Shown here: in pieces, positions 52,261-61,543 of the stretch
Numbering within the stretch: the stretch's first letter is position 1
Layout of the letters: each line of letters opens with the position of its first letter
Assembly (NCBI GenBank): GCA_902550555.1
Contig: CACCZR010000004.1
Coordinates: 1-64,000, forward strand
Source: an uncultured SAR116 cluster alpha proteobacterium
Lineage (GTDB): Bacteria > Pseudomonadota > Alphaproteobacteria > Puniceispirillales > Marisalimonadaceae
Reading direction: 5' to 3'
DNA: 64,000 nucleotides
Notes under the pieces: generated by a model
Seen by the model: the letters and a program-made list of their open reading frames with translations, nothing else
Database searches by the model: none
Told to the model about the DNA's origin: nothing
Translations under genes and position numbers: made by a program

Positions 52261-53859
52261 ATGTCTAATCGATTTGACTACATTGTCGTAGGGGCTGGAT
52301 CTGCAGGATGCGCAATAGCTAACAGATTATCATCTGATAAAAATAAAACTGTACTTTTATTAGAAGCTGGAAAATCTAATCATCCTCTAGCTAGAATCCC
52401 AGTTAGTTTTGCATTATTGATTGATCATCCTACTGCAAATTGGAGATATAGATCTCATCCAGATGAAAAAACTTCAAATAGAAATATACCGATCCCTAGA
52501 GGAAAATTAGTTGGTGGATCTAGTGCCATCAACGGTTTAGTTTATGTACGTGGTCAAAGTTTAGATTATGATATATGGGCTCAAATGGGAAATAAGGGCT
52601 GGTCCTCAGAAGAGGTGTTTCCTTTTTTTAAAAAATTAGAAAATTACGTAAACCCTTGCGAAGATTTAAGGGGGAAAAAAGGCTTAGTAAATATTTCTCA
52701 GGTCACAGACCGAAACCCAATTTATGAAGCTATGTTTAAAGCTGGCGATAAATTAAAAATCCCTTTCAACAAAGATTATAATTCAGGTGATCAAGAAGGA
52801 TTTGCATACACACAAACTACTATATTTAAAGGTAAAAGAATGAGTGCAAAAGTTGCATACATTGATCCAATAAAAAATAGAAGTAATTTAAAAATTTTAA
52901 CTGAAAGCCTTGCTACAAAAATAATATTTGAACAAAAAAAAGCTATTGGCATCGAGACACTTAGAAAAGGTAAAATTGAAAAATATTTTTGTAATAATGA
53001 AATTATTTTATCTGGTGGTGCAATAAATTCACCTCAAATTTTAGAACTTTCTGGAGTTGGAAGGCCAGAAATTTTAAAGAAAAATAATATTGAAGTTATT
53101 CATGAATTAGAGGGTGTTGGCGAAAATTTAATGGATCATCTTGGACCAAGATTAGTTTATAAAATTAAAAAACCTGGTCTTTCGTATAATGAAAAAGCAA
53201 GAGGATTTGGTTTAATAAAACAAGCTTTAAATTATGCTTTTAATCAAGATGGTTTTTTAAATTTACCATCTGCTCCAGTTTTAGGTTTTTTCAAGACAAG
53301 ACCTGAATTAGCGTCACCTGACATCCAAGTTCATTTTATTCCATATAGAGTAGTGCTAGATAATGGAAAAAGAACATTAGGAAAAGATCCTGGAATTACT
53401 TGTACAGTGAACCAAAATAGACCTGAGAGCAGAGGATACATTCATATTAAATCTAATAATCCTCAAGAGCATCCTGAAATAAGCTGTAATTTTCTTGATA
53501 ACCCTCTTGATAGAGACACTTTAGTTGATGGAGTAAAACTTATCCGCAAAATCATGGGCTCTAATGAAGTTCAAAATTATTGTGGAGAAGAGTTACAACC
53601 TGGCGATAATTTTTCTTCAGATAAAGACATTCTTCAATTTATTCGTGATAAAGCTGAAACTCTTTATCACCCATCAGGAACCTGTAAAATGGGTCAAGAT
53701 AAATCTGCTGTAGTAGATGAAAAATTAAAAGTTAGAGGTTTAAAAAATTTAAGAGTTGCTGATGCGTCCATTATGCCTACTTTAATTTCTGGTAATACCA
53801 ATGGTCCGTGCATGATGATTGGAGAAAGATGTGCTGATTTTATAATGAATGGTAATTAA
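52261..53859 (+). CDS. GMC-family FAD-dependent oxidoreductase (choline dehydrogenase-like)
   Basis: 532 residues. The FAD motif DYIVVGAGSAGCAIANRL, GMC signature 1 RGKLVGGSSAINGLVYVRG and signature 2 SGGAINSPQILELSG are present. Catalytic His is in YHPSGTCKMG, with Asn in TNGPCMMIGER. It may oxidise choline or other alcohols. There is no betB neighbour, so choline is only one candidate. TTTGGAGAATTT lies before the ATG. Confidence 0.93.
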   Translation: MSNRFDYIVVGAGSAGCAIANRLSSDKNKTVLLLEAGKSNHPLARIPVSFALLIDHPTANWRYRSHPDEKTSNRNIPIPRGKLVGGSSAINGLVYVRGQSLDYDIWAQMGNKGWSSEEVFPFFKKLENYVNPCEDLRGKKGLVNISQVTDRNPIYEAMFKAGDKLKIPFNKDYNSGDQEGFAYTQTTIFKGKRMSAKVAYIDPIKNRSNLKILTESLATKIIFEQKKAIGIETLRKGKIEKYFCNNEIILSGGAINSPQILELSGVGRPEILKKNNIEVIHELEGVGENLMDHLGPRLVYKIKKPGLSYNEKARGFGLIKQALNYAFNQDGFLNLPSAPVLGFFKTRPELASPDIQVHFIPYRVVLDNGKRTLGKDPGITCTVNQNRPESRGYIHIKSNNPQEHPEISCNFLDNPLDRDTLVDGVKLIRKIMGSNEVQNYCGEELQPGDNFSSDKDILQFIRDKAETLYHPSGTCKMGQDKSAVVDEKLKVRGLKNLRVADASIMPTLISGNTNGPCMMIGERCADFIMNGN

Positions 53860-54062
53860 TGAAAACAAGAGATATTTTTGTTATTTTTTTCTCTATATTA
53901 ATACTCAATAGTTGTAGTAAAAACTTGAACGAACTTGAAAAGAGTTGGTATGAAAGTTGTTCAAAAGTCTACAAACATATTGAAGGTTCAAAAGAGTTTA
54001 TTTCATGTATGAATATTCAAAAACAAAATTTTCAGCAAAAAGTTGAATCAATTAATTCTTAA
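53859..54062 (+). CDS. Small lipoprotein
   Basis: 67 residues. The signal peptide is hydrophobic to about residue 17, with lipobox LNSC. The rest is polar with two more cysteines (CSK, SCMN). Its ATG overlaps the GMC stop by one base (TAATG), so it is translated with that gene. Function unknown. Confidence 0.65.
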   Translation: MKTRDIFVIFFSILILNSCSKNLNELEKSWYESCSKVYKHIEGSKEFISCMNIQKQNFQQKVESINS

Positions 54063-54757
54063 TTTAAAAAGTCGACTATAATTCTTTTATTCATTCTACC
54101 CTTATTTTCAACTTTGATTCTTTTTACCTCTCGTATTTCACTTGTATTGTTAACATGCGTACCTCCACAAGGTTGATAATCAATTCCTTTTCCAATATTA
54201 ATCATTCTAATTTCTCCTTTACCTCTAGGAGGTTTAACTGCCATTGTTCTTACTAAATCAGGTTTCTCATCGAGTTCAGTTTCAGAAATACTAGAAATGC
54301 TAACTTCATGATTTTGTTTAATTAAGTTATTTAACCTTTCCAGTATCTCTTCTTTGTTAGGTTTTGATTCTAAATCAAAATCAAGTCGACCTTTGTTTTC
54401 ATTAATTTGACCTCCAGTGACAGGTGCAGAAATTAATGAACATAAAAGGTGTAACGATGTATGAACCTGCATAATATTAAACCTTCTTTCCCAATCAATC
54501 TTACATTCAATTTCATCATCTAGGTTTAAATTAGAAATGTTTTCAACTACGTGTATTATCTCATTATTTACGTACCTAGTATCAATCACATCAATTTCAT
54601 CATTTCCTATTATAATTTTTCCTTTATCTCCAGGCTGTCCTCCAGCCTCCGGATAAAAAATAGTTTGATTTAATTTAATACCATTATCATCAATTTTTAT
54701 TATTTTAGAATTACAAGATTTTAAATATGAGTTATTTCTGAATAGTTCTATAGTCAT
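54059..54757 (-). CDS. Alanyl-tRNA editing protein (AlaX)
   Basis: 232 residues. Zinc ligands lie in HTSLHLL (HxxxH) and CGGTHVNN (CxxxH). FYPEAGGQPGDKG matches the AlaRS second domain. It hydrolyses mis-charged Ser- or Gly-tRNA-Ala. It overlaps the lipoprotein gene end by 4 bp and is divergent from the next SDR. Confidence 0.93.
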   Translation of the reverse strand: MTIELFRNNSYLKSCNSKIIKIDDNGIKLNQTIFYPEAGGQPGDKGKIIIGNDEIDVIDTRYVNNEIIHVVENISNLNLDDEIECKIDWERRFNIMQVHTSLHLLCSLISAPVTGGQINENKGRLDFDLESKPNKEEILERLNNLIKQNHEVSISSISETELDEKPDLVRTMAVKPPRGKGEIRMINIGKGIDYQPCGGTHVNNTSEIREVKRIKVENKGRMNKRIIVDFLN

Positions 54758-54846
54758 TATTCACCTTAAATTGTATTTAATTTTTGAAATAATAATGTTA
54801 TTAATAAAAACAATTTTCAAATGTTATTTAATATAGAAGGATTTTT

Positions 54847-55554
54847 ATGAATATTTCAGGAAAGAAAATAATTATTTTTGGTGGCACCTCAGGCATAGGA
54901 GAAGCAGCAACTAAGATCATGTCTGATAAAGGTGCTGCAGAGATAATAGCAATTAGTAGAAATCCAGATAAAATGACAAATGTTCCCAAAAATGTAACTC
55001 TTGAAAAAATTGATGTACTGGATGAAGAAGCTTTGAAATCCTTTTTTAAAAACCAAGGCAAATTTGATGTTTTAATAAATTGTGCTACAGGTGGGGCAAG
55101 AGCGGTTGGACCTTTTTTGAAGATGGACTTAGAAGGATACAGAGGTTCATTTGCAAAACTATGGGGATATACAAATGTAGTCAGATATGGAACAGAATAT
55201 CTGGCAGATAATGGTAATATTGTTTTAGTCAGTGGATCACCTGCGAGAAAGTGTAGACCAGGCCAAATAGCAATTTCATCAGTCGGTGGTGCTGTTGAAG
55301 CTTTTGCAAGAGGGATAGCTCCTGAGATTGCCCCTAAAAGAATTAATATTGTATCACCAGGTATTATCGACACGCCAATGAGCCCCCTTCAGGGTAATGA
55401 AAGGGATGAATTTTACAAAAGTGCAACTCAAAATAATTTAATTCCAAGAGCAGGAACTTCAGAAGAAGTTGCCCAAGGTATTATATTTGCAATAGAAAAT
55501 GAATTCATAACAGGAACTACTATAGATATAGATGGCGGTTGGCTAATTTCATAA
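54847..55554 (+). CDS. SDR-family protein lacking the catalytic Tyr and Lys
   Basis: 235 residues. The cofactor motif GGTSGIGEAATKIM and the C-terminal GTTIDIDGGW are intact. Where the YxxxK motif should lie, the sequence is QIAISSVGGAVEAF: Ile takes the place of the Tyr and Gly that of the Lys. VLVSGS keeps a serine. So reductase activity by the usual mechanism is unlikely. It could bind a cofactor and catalyse another reaction. An AGAAGGAT site lies before the ATG. Confidence 0.88.
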   Translation: MNISGKKIIIFGGTSGIGEAATKIMSDKGAAEIIAISRNPDKMTNVPKNVTLEKIDVLDEEALKSFFKNQGKFDVLINCATGGARAVGPFLKMDLEGYRGSFAKLWGYTNVVRYGTEYLADNGNIVLVSGSPARKCRPGQIAISSVGGAVEAFARGIAPEIAPKRINIVSPGIIDTPMSPLQGNERDEFYKSATQNNLIPRAGTSEEVAQGIIFAIENEFITGTTIDIDGGWLIS

Positions 55555-55747
55555 ATCAGAAATTTTAAGTTTAAATACAAATCATAAAAGTTTTGTTAAT
55601 TAGTTTTTTAATAATTTTTTTATTTTTCAAATTCAAATGATTAAAAGATATTCACTTATAATATAAATTTAGTATTTTTTTAAAATAATTACATTTTAAT
55701 TTCTTTAAATATTTTATTACTTAAATAATATATGTTACTATAAATTC

Positions 55748-56590
55748 ATGATACCTAGTCCATCATCAACTGATTTGGCAACTAGACCAAATAATGAAGA
55801 AAGAAGAGTTCAAGCTGTAGTTAAAACAGGATTAATTGATGCTCCTAACTCTGACTTGTTTCAAATTTATTGTGATCTTGCTAAAGATCTAACAGGATAT
55901 GAGCAAGCAAAATTTAGTCTTTTTGATGGAGAATCTCAGTGCTCAATGGGAGCTGCTGGTGTAGATGACAGTTATGAAGTTGGAGCAAAAACTGAACGGT
56001 CAAAGTGGAATGTTTGTTCTTATGTTCTTTTAGATACTGAGCCTATAATTGTTGAAGATTTTTATTTAGATAAAGATTGGGCAGAGCATCCTTATATTAA
56101 ATCTGGTGATGCACCCCATTCATATGCTGGATTTCCAGTTATTAATAAGGATAATTATGCATTAGGTACTTTATGTCTATTTAATACGGAGAGAAAAAAG
56201 CTACCAGATAGCCAAATTGAATTAATTAAAAAAATTACTAGAAACATTGCTCATTTACTAGATTTACAAGTAGAACAAAGAAGTTTGACTGCTGATAAAA
56301 TAATTAAAGCATCTGATGTAATGTCTAATGAATTTAAAGACGCATCGTTGTCAGATTTTAACTCATTATTACTTATTGAAGCTGGGGTAAAAGTCGAAGA
56401 AAGTAAGCTTAAGAACTTAATTACTCATCAATTATGTAATGTAGATCAAAATTCTAATGTTAATTTAACATCAAAAGGTCGAATACTTATCCAAGAAATG
56501 GGCCTTACACCTAAACCTATGAAAAGAATAAAAATTACTGGAAATGAAGCTTCTGATGTTATTGATAAAATGTTTGATGAGCTCCAATAG
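55748..56590 (+). CDS. GAF-domain protein
   Basis: 280 residues. Residues about 25-180 form a GAF domain (AAGVDDSYEVGAKTER, SYAGFPVINKDNYALGTLCL). The rest (about 185-280) is helical and of no known family, without a histidine kinase, GGDEF or PAS output. It probably senses a small ligand. An AT-rich gap of 193 bp precedes it, with no gene seen there. It abuts the next gene with no spacing. Confidence 0.82.
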   Translation: MIPSPSSTDLATRPNNEERRVQAVVKTGLIDAPNSDLFQIYCDLAKDLTGYEQAKFSLFDGESQCSMGAAGVDDSYEVGAKTERSKWNVCSYVLLDTEPIIVEDFYLDKDWAEHPYIKSGDAPHSYAGFPVINKDNYALGTLCLFNTERKKLPDSQIELIKKITRNIAHLLDLQVEQRSLTADKIIKASDVMSNEFKDASLSDFNSLLLIEAGVKVEESKLKNLITHQLCNVDQNSNVNLTSKGRILIQEMGLTPKPMKRIKITGNEASDVIDKMFDELQ

Positions 56591-56911
56591 ATGTATTCAA
56601 AAGTCTACAATTTAAGATTTGTTAAACCCACTGACGCAAAAGTAGCTTCTTCTTATTTCGTGGAGAATTTATCCAAGTTTATTAGAACATGCAACATGCA
56701 ATCAATAAATATATCAATGGGACCTTGTGGAAATATGTCCATAACAGCTAAATTTGATAATAGTTCAGATTTAAAAACATTTGAATCAAAGTCAAAATCA
56801 ATCTTTTCTGATGTGCAGGGATCTTTTGATTTTGTTCAAACTAACTTTTCAGGTGTTAATATATTTGCTTATGAAACAGAAAATACATCTACCCAAATTA
56901 CTCCCAACTAA
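56591..56911 (+). CDS. Unknown partner of the GAF protein
   Basis: 106 residues, no recognised family. It is mixed alpha/beta with a NISMGPCGNMSITAKF segment. It starts directly after the GAF gene's TAG, so it is translationally coupled and probably works with it. It may be a small output or regulatory subunit by inference. Confidence 0.6.
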   Translation: MYSKVYNLRFVKPTDAKVASSYFVENLSKFIRTCNMQSINISMGPCGNMSITAKFDNSSDLKTFESKSKSIFSDVQGSFDFVQTNFSGVNIFAYETENTSTQITPN

Positions 56912-56925
56912 TTTCACATAACAAT

Positions 56926-57762
56926 TTAATTATTTTGCATAACAATATTAAATTCTAAAGTCTTACAATTTGTCCCATCTTTTGGATCAGTAGAGTTTTC
57001 AAGCTTTCTAATCAAACTTTCTTTTACTGCAAAAACTGTGTCACTTTCCAAATAAGGATCTCCATCTATAAATGCATGTGTTGTTAAGTCAACGAAACCT
57101 TCTGCCTTCACCATAAAGTGAATATGAGCAGGTCTAAATGGATGCCTACCTAATGAATTTAAAATTTCACCAACGGGACCATCTGTTGGAACTGGATAAT
57201 ATTGTGGCTTAACTGTTCTAAACAAATAAGTACCATCATTGTCGGTTGTCATCTTGCCTCTTAAATCAACAACACGATTTTCTTTTTGAACATCATATAA
57301 ACCATCTGGTCCTGACTGCCAAACATCGACAGACGCATTTGAAATTGGATTACCATTTGAATCTGTTACTTTTCCTTTGACTATACATCTTTCACCTTCA
57401 ACATGATTTGCAATATTGTCTCCTAAAGATATATCTGGAGCTTCAGCATGAAAAGGACCCAAGACAGTTGATTCTGTTTCGTTTTTGGACTTTCTGTTAT
57501 TTATAGTATCAATAAGCATAGAAACGCCTAGTACATCCGATAAAAGAATAAACTCTTGTCTTCTATCATCACATTTATGTCCAGTTCTTGTTAAAAACTC
57601 GATTGCAGTTAACCACTCTTCAAATGTTGGCTCAGTTTCTTTTACTACTTCATGTAAATGTGTAACTATAGAAGACATTAATTCTTTTAATCTTTCATTC
57701 TTAATTGATGAAAAACTTTTTAATACACCTTCTGTTGCTGTTTTTTCATTAAAATCTAACAT
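56926..57762 (-). CDS. Intradiol ring-cleavage dioxygenase (hydroxyquinol/catechol type)
   Basis: 278 residues. The non-haem iron ligands are all visible: Tyr in PDGLYDVQ, Tyr in PQYYPVP, and two histidines in RPAHIHFMV. The helical N-terminal dimer domain of the catechol/hydroxyquinol group is present, and DDRRQEFILLSDVLGVSML fits hydroxyquinol 1,2-dioxygenase. It opens catechol or hydroxyquinol to a muconate or maleylacetate. No muconate cycloisomerase or maleylacetate reductase is in view. Confidence 0.9.
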   Translation of the reverse strand: MLDFNEKTATEGVLKSFSSIKNERLKELMSSIVTHLHEVVKETEPTFEEWLTAIEFLTRTGHKCDDRRQEFILLSDVLGVSMLIDTINNRKSKNETESTVLGPFHAEAPDISLGDNIANHVEGERCIVKGKVTDSNGNPISNASVDVWQSGPDGLYDVQKENRVVDLRGKMTTDNDGTYLFRTVKPQYYPVPTDGPVGEILNSLGRHPFRPAHIHFMVKAEGFVDLTTHAFIDGDPYLESDTVFAVKESLIRKLENSTDPKDGTNCKTLEFNIVMQNN

Positions 57763-57774
57763 CTAATTTTCTCC

Positions 57775-58461
57775 TTAAATTACATTTTGAATTAAAGAAA
57801 ACAATAATCCAAACAATCCACCAAAAACTCCTCCCCAAACAATAAGCCAACCAAGATGTTTTCTAATCATATTTTCAATAATAATTTTTATACCTTGGGG
57901 ATCTAATTCGTCTAACTTACTATTTAAGGCTTTTTCAATTCCAATTTTTACATCTTTAGCAATTGAATTCTCATCATTATTAAATGTTCCATCTAATTTA
58001 TCTTTAATGATTTCTTTTAATTTATTTATAACAGGATCTTTAATGGGCATTAAGGCATCTCTGCCACCAATTACTGATAACATTGGGCCTAACTTTGATG
58101 TTTCGATAGCTTCTAACAACCCATCAAAAACTTTATTGAAATCAATCTTTTCGTAAATTTTCCCTATATCAATTTGTTTGTTTTCAAAAAATTGGTTTAT
58201 TTTATCATCTGAAAATAATTCTTCTAAAACTAAATTTTTAATCCCTTCTTTGATATCTAAAAATCTATCAAGAATAACCCCTGAACCATATAAAAAAGGT
58301 ACTTTTTCAAAAAGCATCTGGACTGCAAGCCAGTTTGTCACACTACCAGACAAAGCAAAAAAACCGATTGAATAAAAAATATTAGAATATTGATTTTGAA
58401 AAATATAACCTACTAGAATGAATAAAATAGAGATTAAATTTGTAACCAAGGATTTATTCAA
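57775..58461 (-). CDS. DUF445-family membrane protein
   Basis: 228 residues. Two hydrophobic helices at the N-terminus (about 5-45) and one at the C-terminus (about 205-225) flank a helical domain with VTNWLAVQMLF, typical of DUF445. Function unknown. It begins the leftward pair with the dioxygenase and follows the FAH-family gene by 14 bp. Confidence 0.82.
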   Translation of the reverse strand: MNKSLVTNLISILFILVGYIFQNQYSNIFYSIGFFALSGSVTNWLAVQMLFEKVPFLYGSGVILDRFLDIKEGIKNLVLEELFSDDKINQFFENKQIDIGKIYEKIDFNKVFDGLLEAIETSKLGPMLSVIGGRDALMPIKDPVINKLKEIIKDKLDGTFNNDENSIAKDVKIGIEKALNSKLDELDPQGIKIIIENMIRKHLGWLIVWGGVFGGLFGLLFSLIQNVI

Positions 58462-58475
58462 TGTTATGAACCTCT

Positions 58476-59321
58476 TTACTCTGTGATAAAGTTCATAAGA
58501 ATTCCAACTTTGCCAATGTCAACTTCAACAACATCTCCTGGCTTCATATAAACTGGAGGATCTCTCCTATCACCTACTCCTCCGGGAGTTCCAGTCACAA
58601 TTACATCTCCAACAGTTAATGGTGTGAAAGTAGAAATATAATTTATTAACTTAGGGATTGGAAAAATTAGGTCTGACAATTTTGCTTTTTGCATTACTTC
58701 TCCATTTAATCTAGTTTCAATTGGAAGTTCTGTATAATCACCCACTTCATCAGATGTAACTAAATATGGACCAAATGGTCCAGTTAATGGAAAGTTCTTT
58801 CCTGGTGTGAACTGAGAGGTATGTCTTTGCCAATCACGGATACTTCCATCATTATAACATGAGTATCCTGCAACATGATCTAGAGCTTTTTCTTCAGATA
58901 TATCTCTTCCACCCTTTCCAATAACAATTGCTAATTCACCTTCGTAATCAAATCTTTCTGAAAATTTTGGTTTAAGCAATGGTTGCAAGTGACCAGTTTG
59001 AGTATTTGCAAAACGAGTGAAAATAGTTGGGTTATCTACATCTGGCCTTCCTGTTTCCTTTTTATGCTCTTGATAATTTAAGCCAATACAAAAGATTTTT
59101 TCTGGATCAGGAATAACAGGCAAGTAAGTTATTTCACTTAAAGAAATGTCTGGTGTCATTTCTTCATAAATTTCTTGAGCCTTTTTTTGTTCGTTCTTTT
59201 TTAAAAGAGATTTTATTGAAGTAACATCGTTTCCAATTCTATCGTTTAATTCAATAATACCTCCATTTTTTATGATACCAAATCCGATTTTTCCCATTCT
59301 TACATATGTTATAAGTTTCAT
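58476..59321 (-). CDS. Fumarylacetoacetate hydrolase family protein
   Basis: 281 residues. FCIGLNYQEHKKETG, the metal-binding FDYEGELAIVIGKGGR, and GDVIVTGTPGGVGD are all typical. Members hydrolyse or decarboxylate acylpyruvates or 2-hydroxy-hepta-diene-dioates made in aromatic breakdown. It lies upstream of DUF445 and the dioxygenase on the same strand, so all three may be one transcript. Confidence 0.92.
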   Translation of the reverse strand: MKLITYVRMGKIGFGIIKNGGIIELNDRIGNDVTSIKSLLKKNEQKKAQEIYEEMTPDISLSEITYLPVIPDPEKIFCIGLNYQEHKKETGRPDVDNPTIFTRFANTQTGHLQPLLKPKFSERFDYEGELAIVIGKGGRDISEEKALDHVAGYSCYNDGSIRDWQRHTSQFTPGKNFPLTGPFGPYLVTSDEVGDYTELPIETRLNGEVMQKAKLSDLIFPIPKLINYISTFTPLTVGDVIVTGTPGGVGDRRDPPVYMKPGDVVEVDIGKVGILMNFITE

Positions 59322-59524
59322 TTATTTTCCTTCATAAATTCAATATAATTAACTTTATTTGCTCAAATTTTAATAAAAATTTTTTCCTACTAGTAATAAC
59401 AAATATCTTAACCATTGTTAATTCATCTGCAATCAATTTATTTACACGTTCACCAGATTTTAATTTACTTCTATTTCAATTTTAAACATGATAATTTATC
59501 AAAAAATTCATTTGGAGGTTATTA

Positions 59525-60739
59525 ATGTCTAACAAATCAATATTAGCAATAATTCTAATTATTGTTGCTGGTGTAGTATACTATTTTACAAAAGACAAAA
59601 TAGATACAGCATCAAAAGATGAAACCATAAAATTAGGAATTATATATGGCTACACAGGGCCTATCGAATCTCTTACACCTGACATGGCAAAAGCTGCCGA
59701 ATTAGCAATTACAGAAGTCAATAACTCTGGAAACTTTATTGCAAAAAAGGTCGAAGGTGTACGAGCGGACTCAACATGCGTTGATGCAGCCGCAGCAACT
59801 TCAGCAGCTGAAAGATTAATTACTTCTGACAAGATTAAAGCAATTGTTGGAGCAGATTGTTCTGGAGTTACTACAGCAATTTTACAAAACGTTGCTATGG
59901 CTAATGGAGTTGTAATGATATCACCTTCAGCAACTTCTCCTGCATTGTCTGACTTACCTGATAATGACTTATTTTTTAGAACTGCTCCGTCTGATGCTCG
60001 CCAGGGTGTAATTATTGCAGAGTTACTTCTTCAAAAAGGATTTAAAACAGCTGCAATGACTTATACTAATAACGATTACGGAAAGGGATTAGCAGATAGT
60101 ATCCAAAAAAATTATGAAAGCAGAGGTGGAAAAATAACTATTTCAGCTTCTCATGAAGATGGCAAAGGAGATTATGGAGCTGAAGCAGGTGCATTAGCAC
60201 AAGCTGGTGGAGATATATTAATTGTTGCAGGATATCTAGACAAAGGTGGTAAAGGTGTTATTCAAGCATCTTTAGATGCTGGCTCTTTTAAAACCTTCTT
60301 TTTACCTGATGGAATGATAGGTGATTCATTGCCAACAGCTATAGGAAATGATTTAAATGGTTCTATAGGTACTGTTCCTGGAACAGACAGTCCTGGTGCA
60401 ACTAAGTTTAATGAAATAGCAAAATCCAATAATTTTAAAGCTGGACCTTACACAAAAGAATCGTACGATTCTGCGGCCTTAATTATGTTAGCAATGCAAG
60501 CTGCGAATTCAACAAATAGTAATGACTTCAAATCTAAAGTAATGGATGTTGCAAATGCCCCTGGAGAGAAAATTTTTCCTGGTGAACTTGCTAAAGGTCT
60601 TAAACTTCTTAGTGAAGGTAAAGAAATTGACTACGTTGGAGCTTCAGCTGTTGAGTTAATAGGCGGAGGTGAATCTGCTGGTAATTTCGCAGAAATTTTG
60701 ATTGATAATCAAAAAGTCACCACAGTAGGCTATAAGTAA
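59525..60739 (+). CDS. Branched-chain amino acid type ABC transporter, substrate-binding protein
   Basis: 404 residues. The N-terminal hydrophobic stretch (about 5-20) is a signal peptide or anchor, without a lipobox. The mature part is a type I binding fold (IKLGIIYGYTGP, ADCSGVTTAILQ, MISPSATSPALS). It captures a solute in the periplasm for LivHMGF-type permeases. GGAGGT lies 6-11 bp before the ATG, a strong site suited to high expression. A 203 bp AT-rich gap precedes it with no gene. A hairpin separates it from livG. The ligand may be an amino acid, amide or aromatic acid. Confidence 0.9.
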   Translation: MSNKSILAIILIIVAGVVYYFTKDKIDTASKDETIKLGIIYGYTGPIESLTPDMAKAAELAITEVNNSGNFIAKKVEGVRADSTCVDAAAATSAAERLITSDKIKAIVGADCSGVTTAILQNVAMANGVVMISPSATSPALSDLPDNDLFFRTAPSDARQGVIIAELLLQKGFKTAAMTYTNNDYGKGLADSIQKNYESRGGKITISASHEDGKGDYGAEAGALAQAGGDILIVAGYLDKGGKGVIQASLDAGSFKTFFLPDGMIGDSLPTAIGNDLNGSIGTVPGTDSPGATKFNEIAKSNNFKAGPYTKESYDSAALIMLAMQAANSTNSNDFKSKVMDVANAPGEKIFPGELAKGLKLLSEGKEIDYVGASAVELIGGGESAGNFAEILIDNQKVTTVGYK

Positions 60740-60743
60740 AACT

Positions 60744-60778
60744 AATAAGCTCTAATCTTTTAAAGATTAGGGCTTATT
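60744..60778 (+). terminator. Hairpin between the binding-protein and livG genes
   Basis: AATAAGC-T-CTAATCTTT and AAAGATTAG-G-GCTTATT are near-perfect inverted arms with one T/G position between blocks. It is followed by CATCTTT, a weak U tract. Such stems stop part of the transcripts so that the binding protein is made in excess over the permease genes. Confidence 0.75.
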
Positions 60779-60785
60779 CATCTTT

Positions 60786-61541
60786 ATGCTTCAAATCTCA
60801 AAAATTAATAAAAGTTTTGGTGGGTTAAAGGTACTTAATAATCTTTCATTAAAGATTGAAAAAGGAAGTATAAGTGGTTTAATAGGACCAAATGGAGCAG
60901 GTAAAACCACGCTTTTTAATGTTATCAATGGATCTATAAAACCAGATAGTGGAAGTGTTCAATTAAATAATTACGAATTAATTGGCCTCCAACCACATGA
61001 ATTATTCGAAATTGGTGTTTTAAGAACTTTTCAGATTCCACATGAATTTTTTTCTTTAACAGTTTTAGATAATCTTTTAGTTGTTCCACCAAATAAGATT
61101 GGAGAAAAATTTTTTGGCCAATGGTTTTTTGAAAAGAAAATAAAAAAAATAGAAGAAATTAATGTAAAGAAAGCAAAAGATATACTTGATATTCTAGGTT
61201 TAAGTCACTTAGAAAAAGAATATGCTGGAAACTTATCAGGTGGTCAGAAAAAACTTTTGGAATTAGGTAGAGTAATGATGGTTGAACCAGAAATCATTCT
61301 TCTTGATGAAGTGGGCGCAGGTGTTAATAAAACACTTCTTAAAAAAATCTCTAATATAATAAAAAAATTAAATAAAGAAAAAAAGTACACCTTTATAATG
61401 ATTGAACATGATCTAGATTTTATTTCAAAACTTTGTGATACTATTATCGTTATGGCTGAAGGTCAGTTTCTTACTCAAGGCAACATTCAACAAATTAAAA
61501 GTAATCAAAAAGTTATAGATATATATCTTGGAAAAAGTTAA
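60786..61541 (+). CDS. livG: ABC transporter ATP-binding protein LivG
   Basis: 251 residues. Walker A GPNGAGKTTLFNV, LivG-type FEIGVLRTFQIPHEF, signature LSGGQKKLLELGR, Walker B IILLDEVGAGVN, then the H-loop MIEHDLDFI. One of two ATPases of a branched-chain amino acid type importer. The Walker B tail has VGAG where PxAG is usual, a minor change. livF begins 2 bp later. Confidence 0.93.
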   Translation: MLQISKINKSFGGLKVLNNLSLKIEKGSISGLIGPNGAGKTTLFNVINGSIKPDSGSVQLNNYELIGLQPHELFEIGVLRTFQIPHEFFSLTVLDNLLVVPPNKIGEKFFGQWFFEKKIKKIEEINVKKAKDILDILGLSHLEKEYAGNLSGGQKKLLELGRVMMVEPEIILLDEVGAGVNKTLLKKISNIIKKLNKEKKYTFIMIEHDLDFISKLCDTIIVMAEGQFLTQGNIQQIKSNQKVIDIYLGKS

Positions 61542-61543
61542 AA

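Noticed and set aside
54828-55373. 181-residue leftward frame inside the SDR gene
   Set aside because: It is antisense to a clear SDR coding sequence, and its Pro/Leu/Ser-rich content is typical of a mirror frame.
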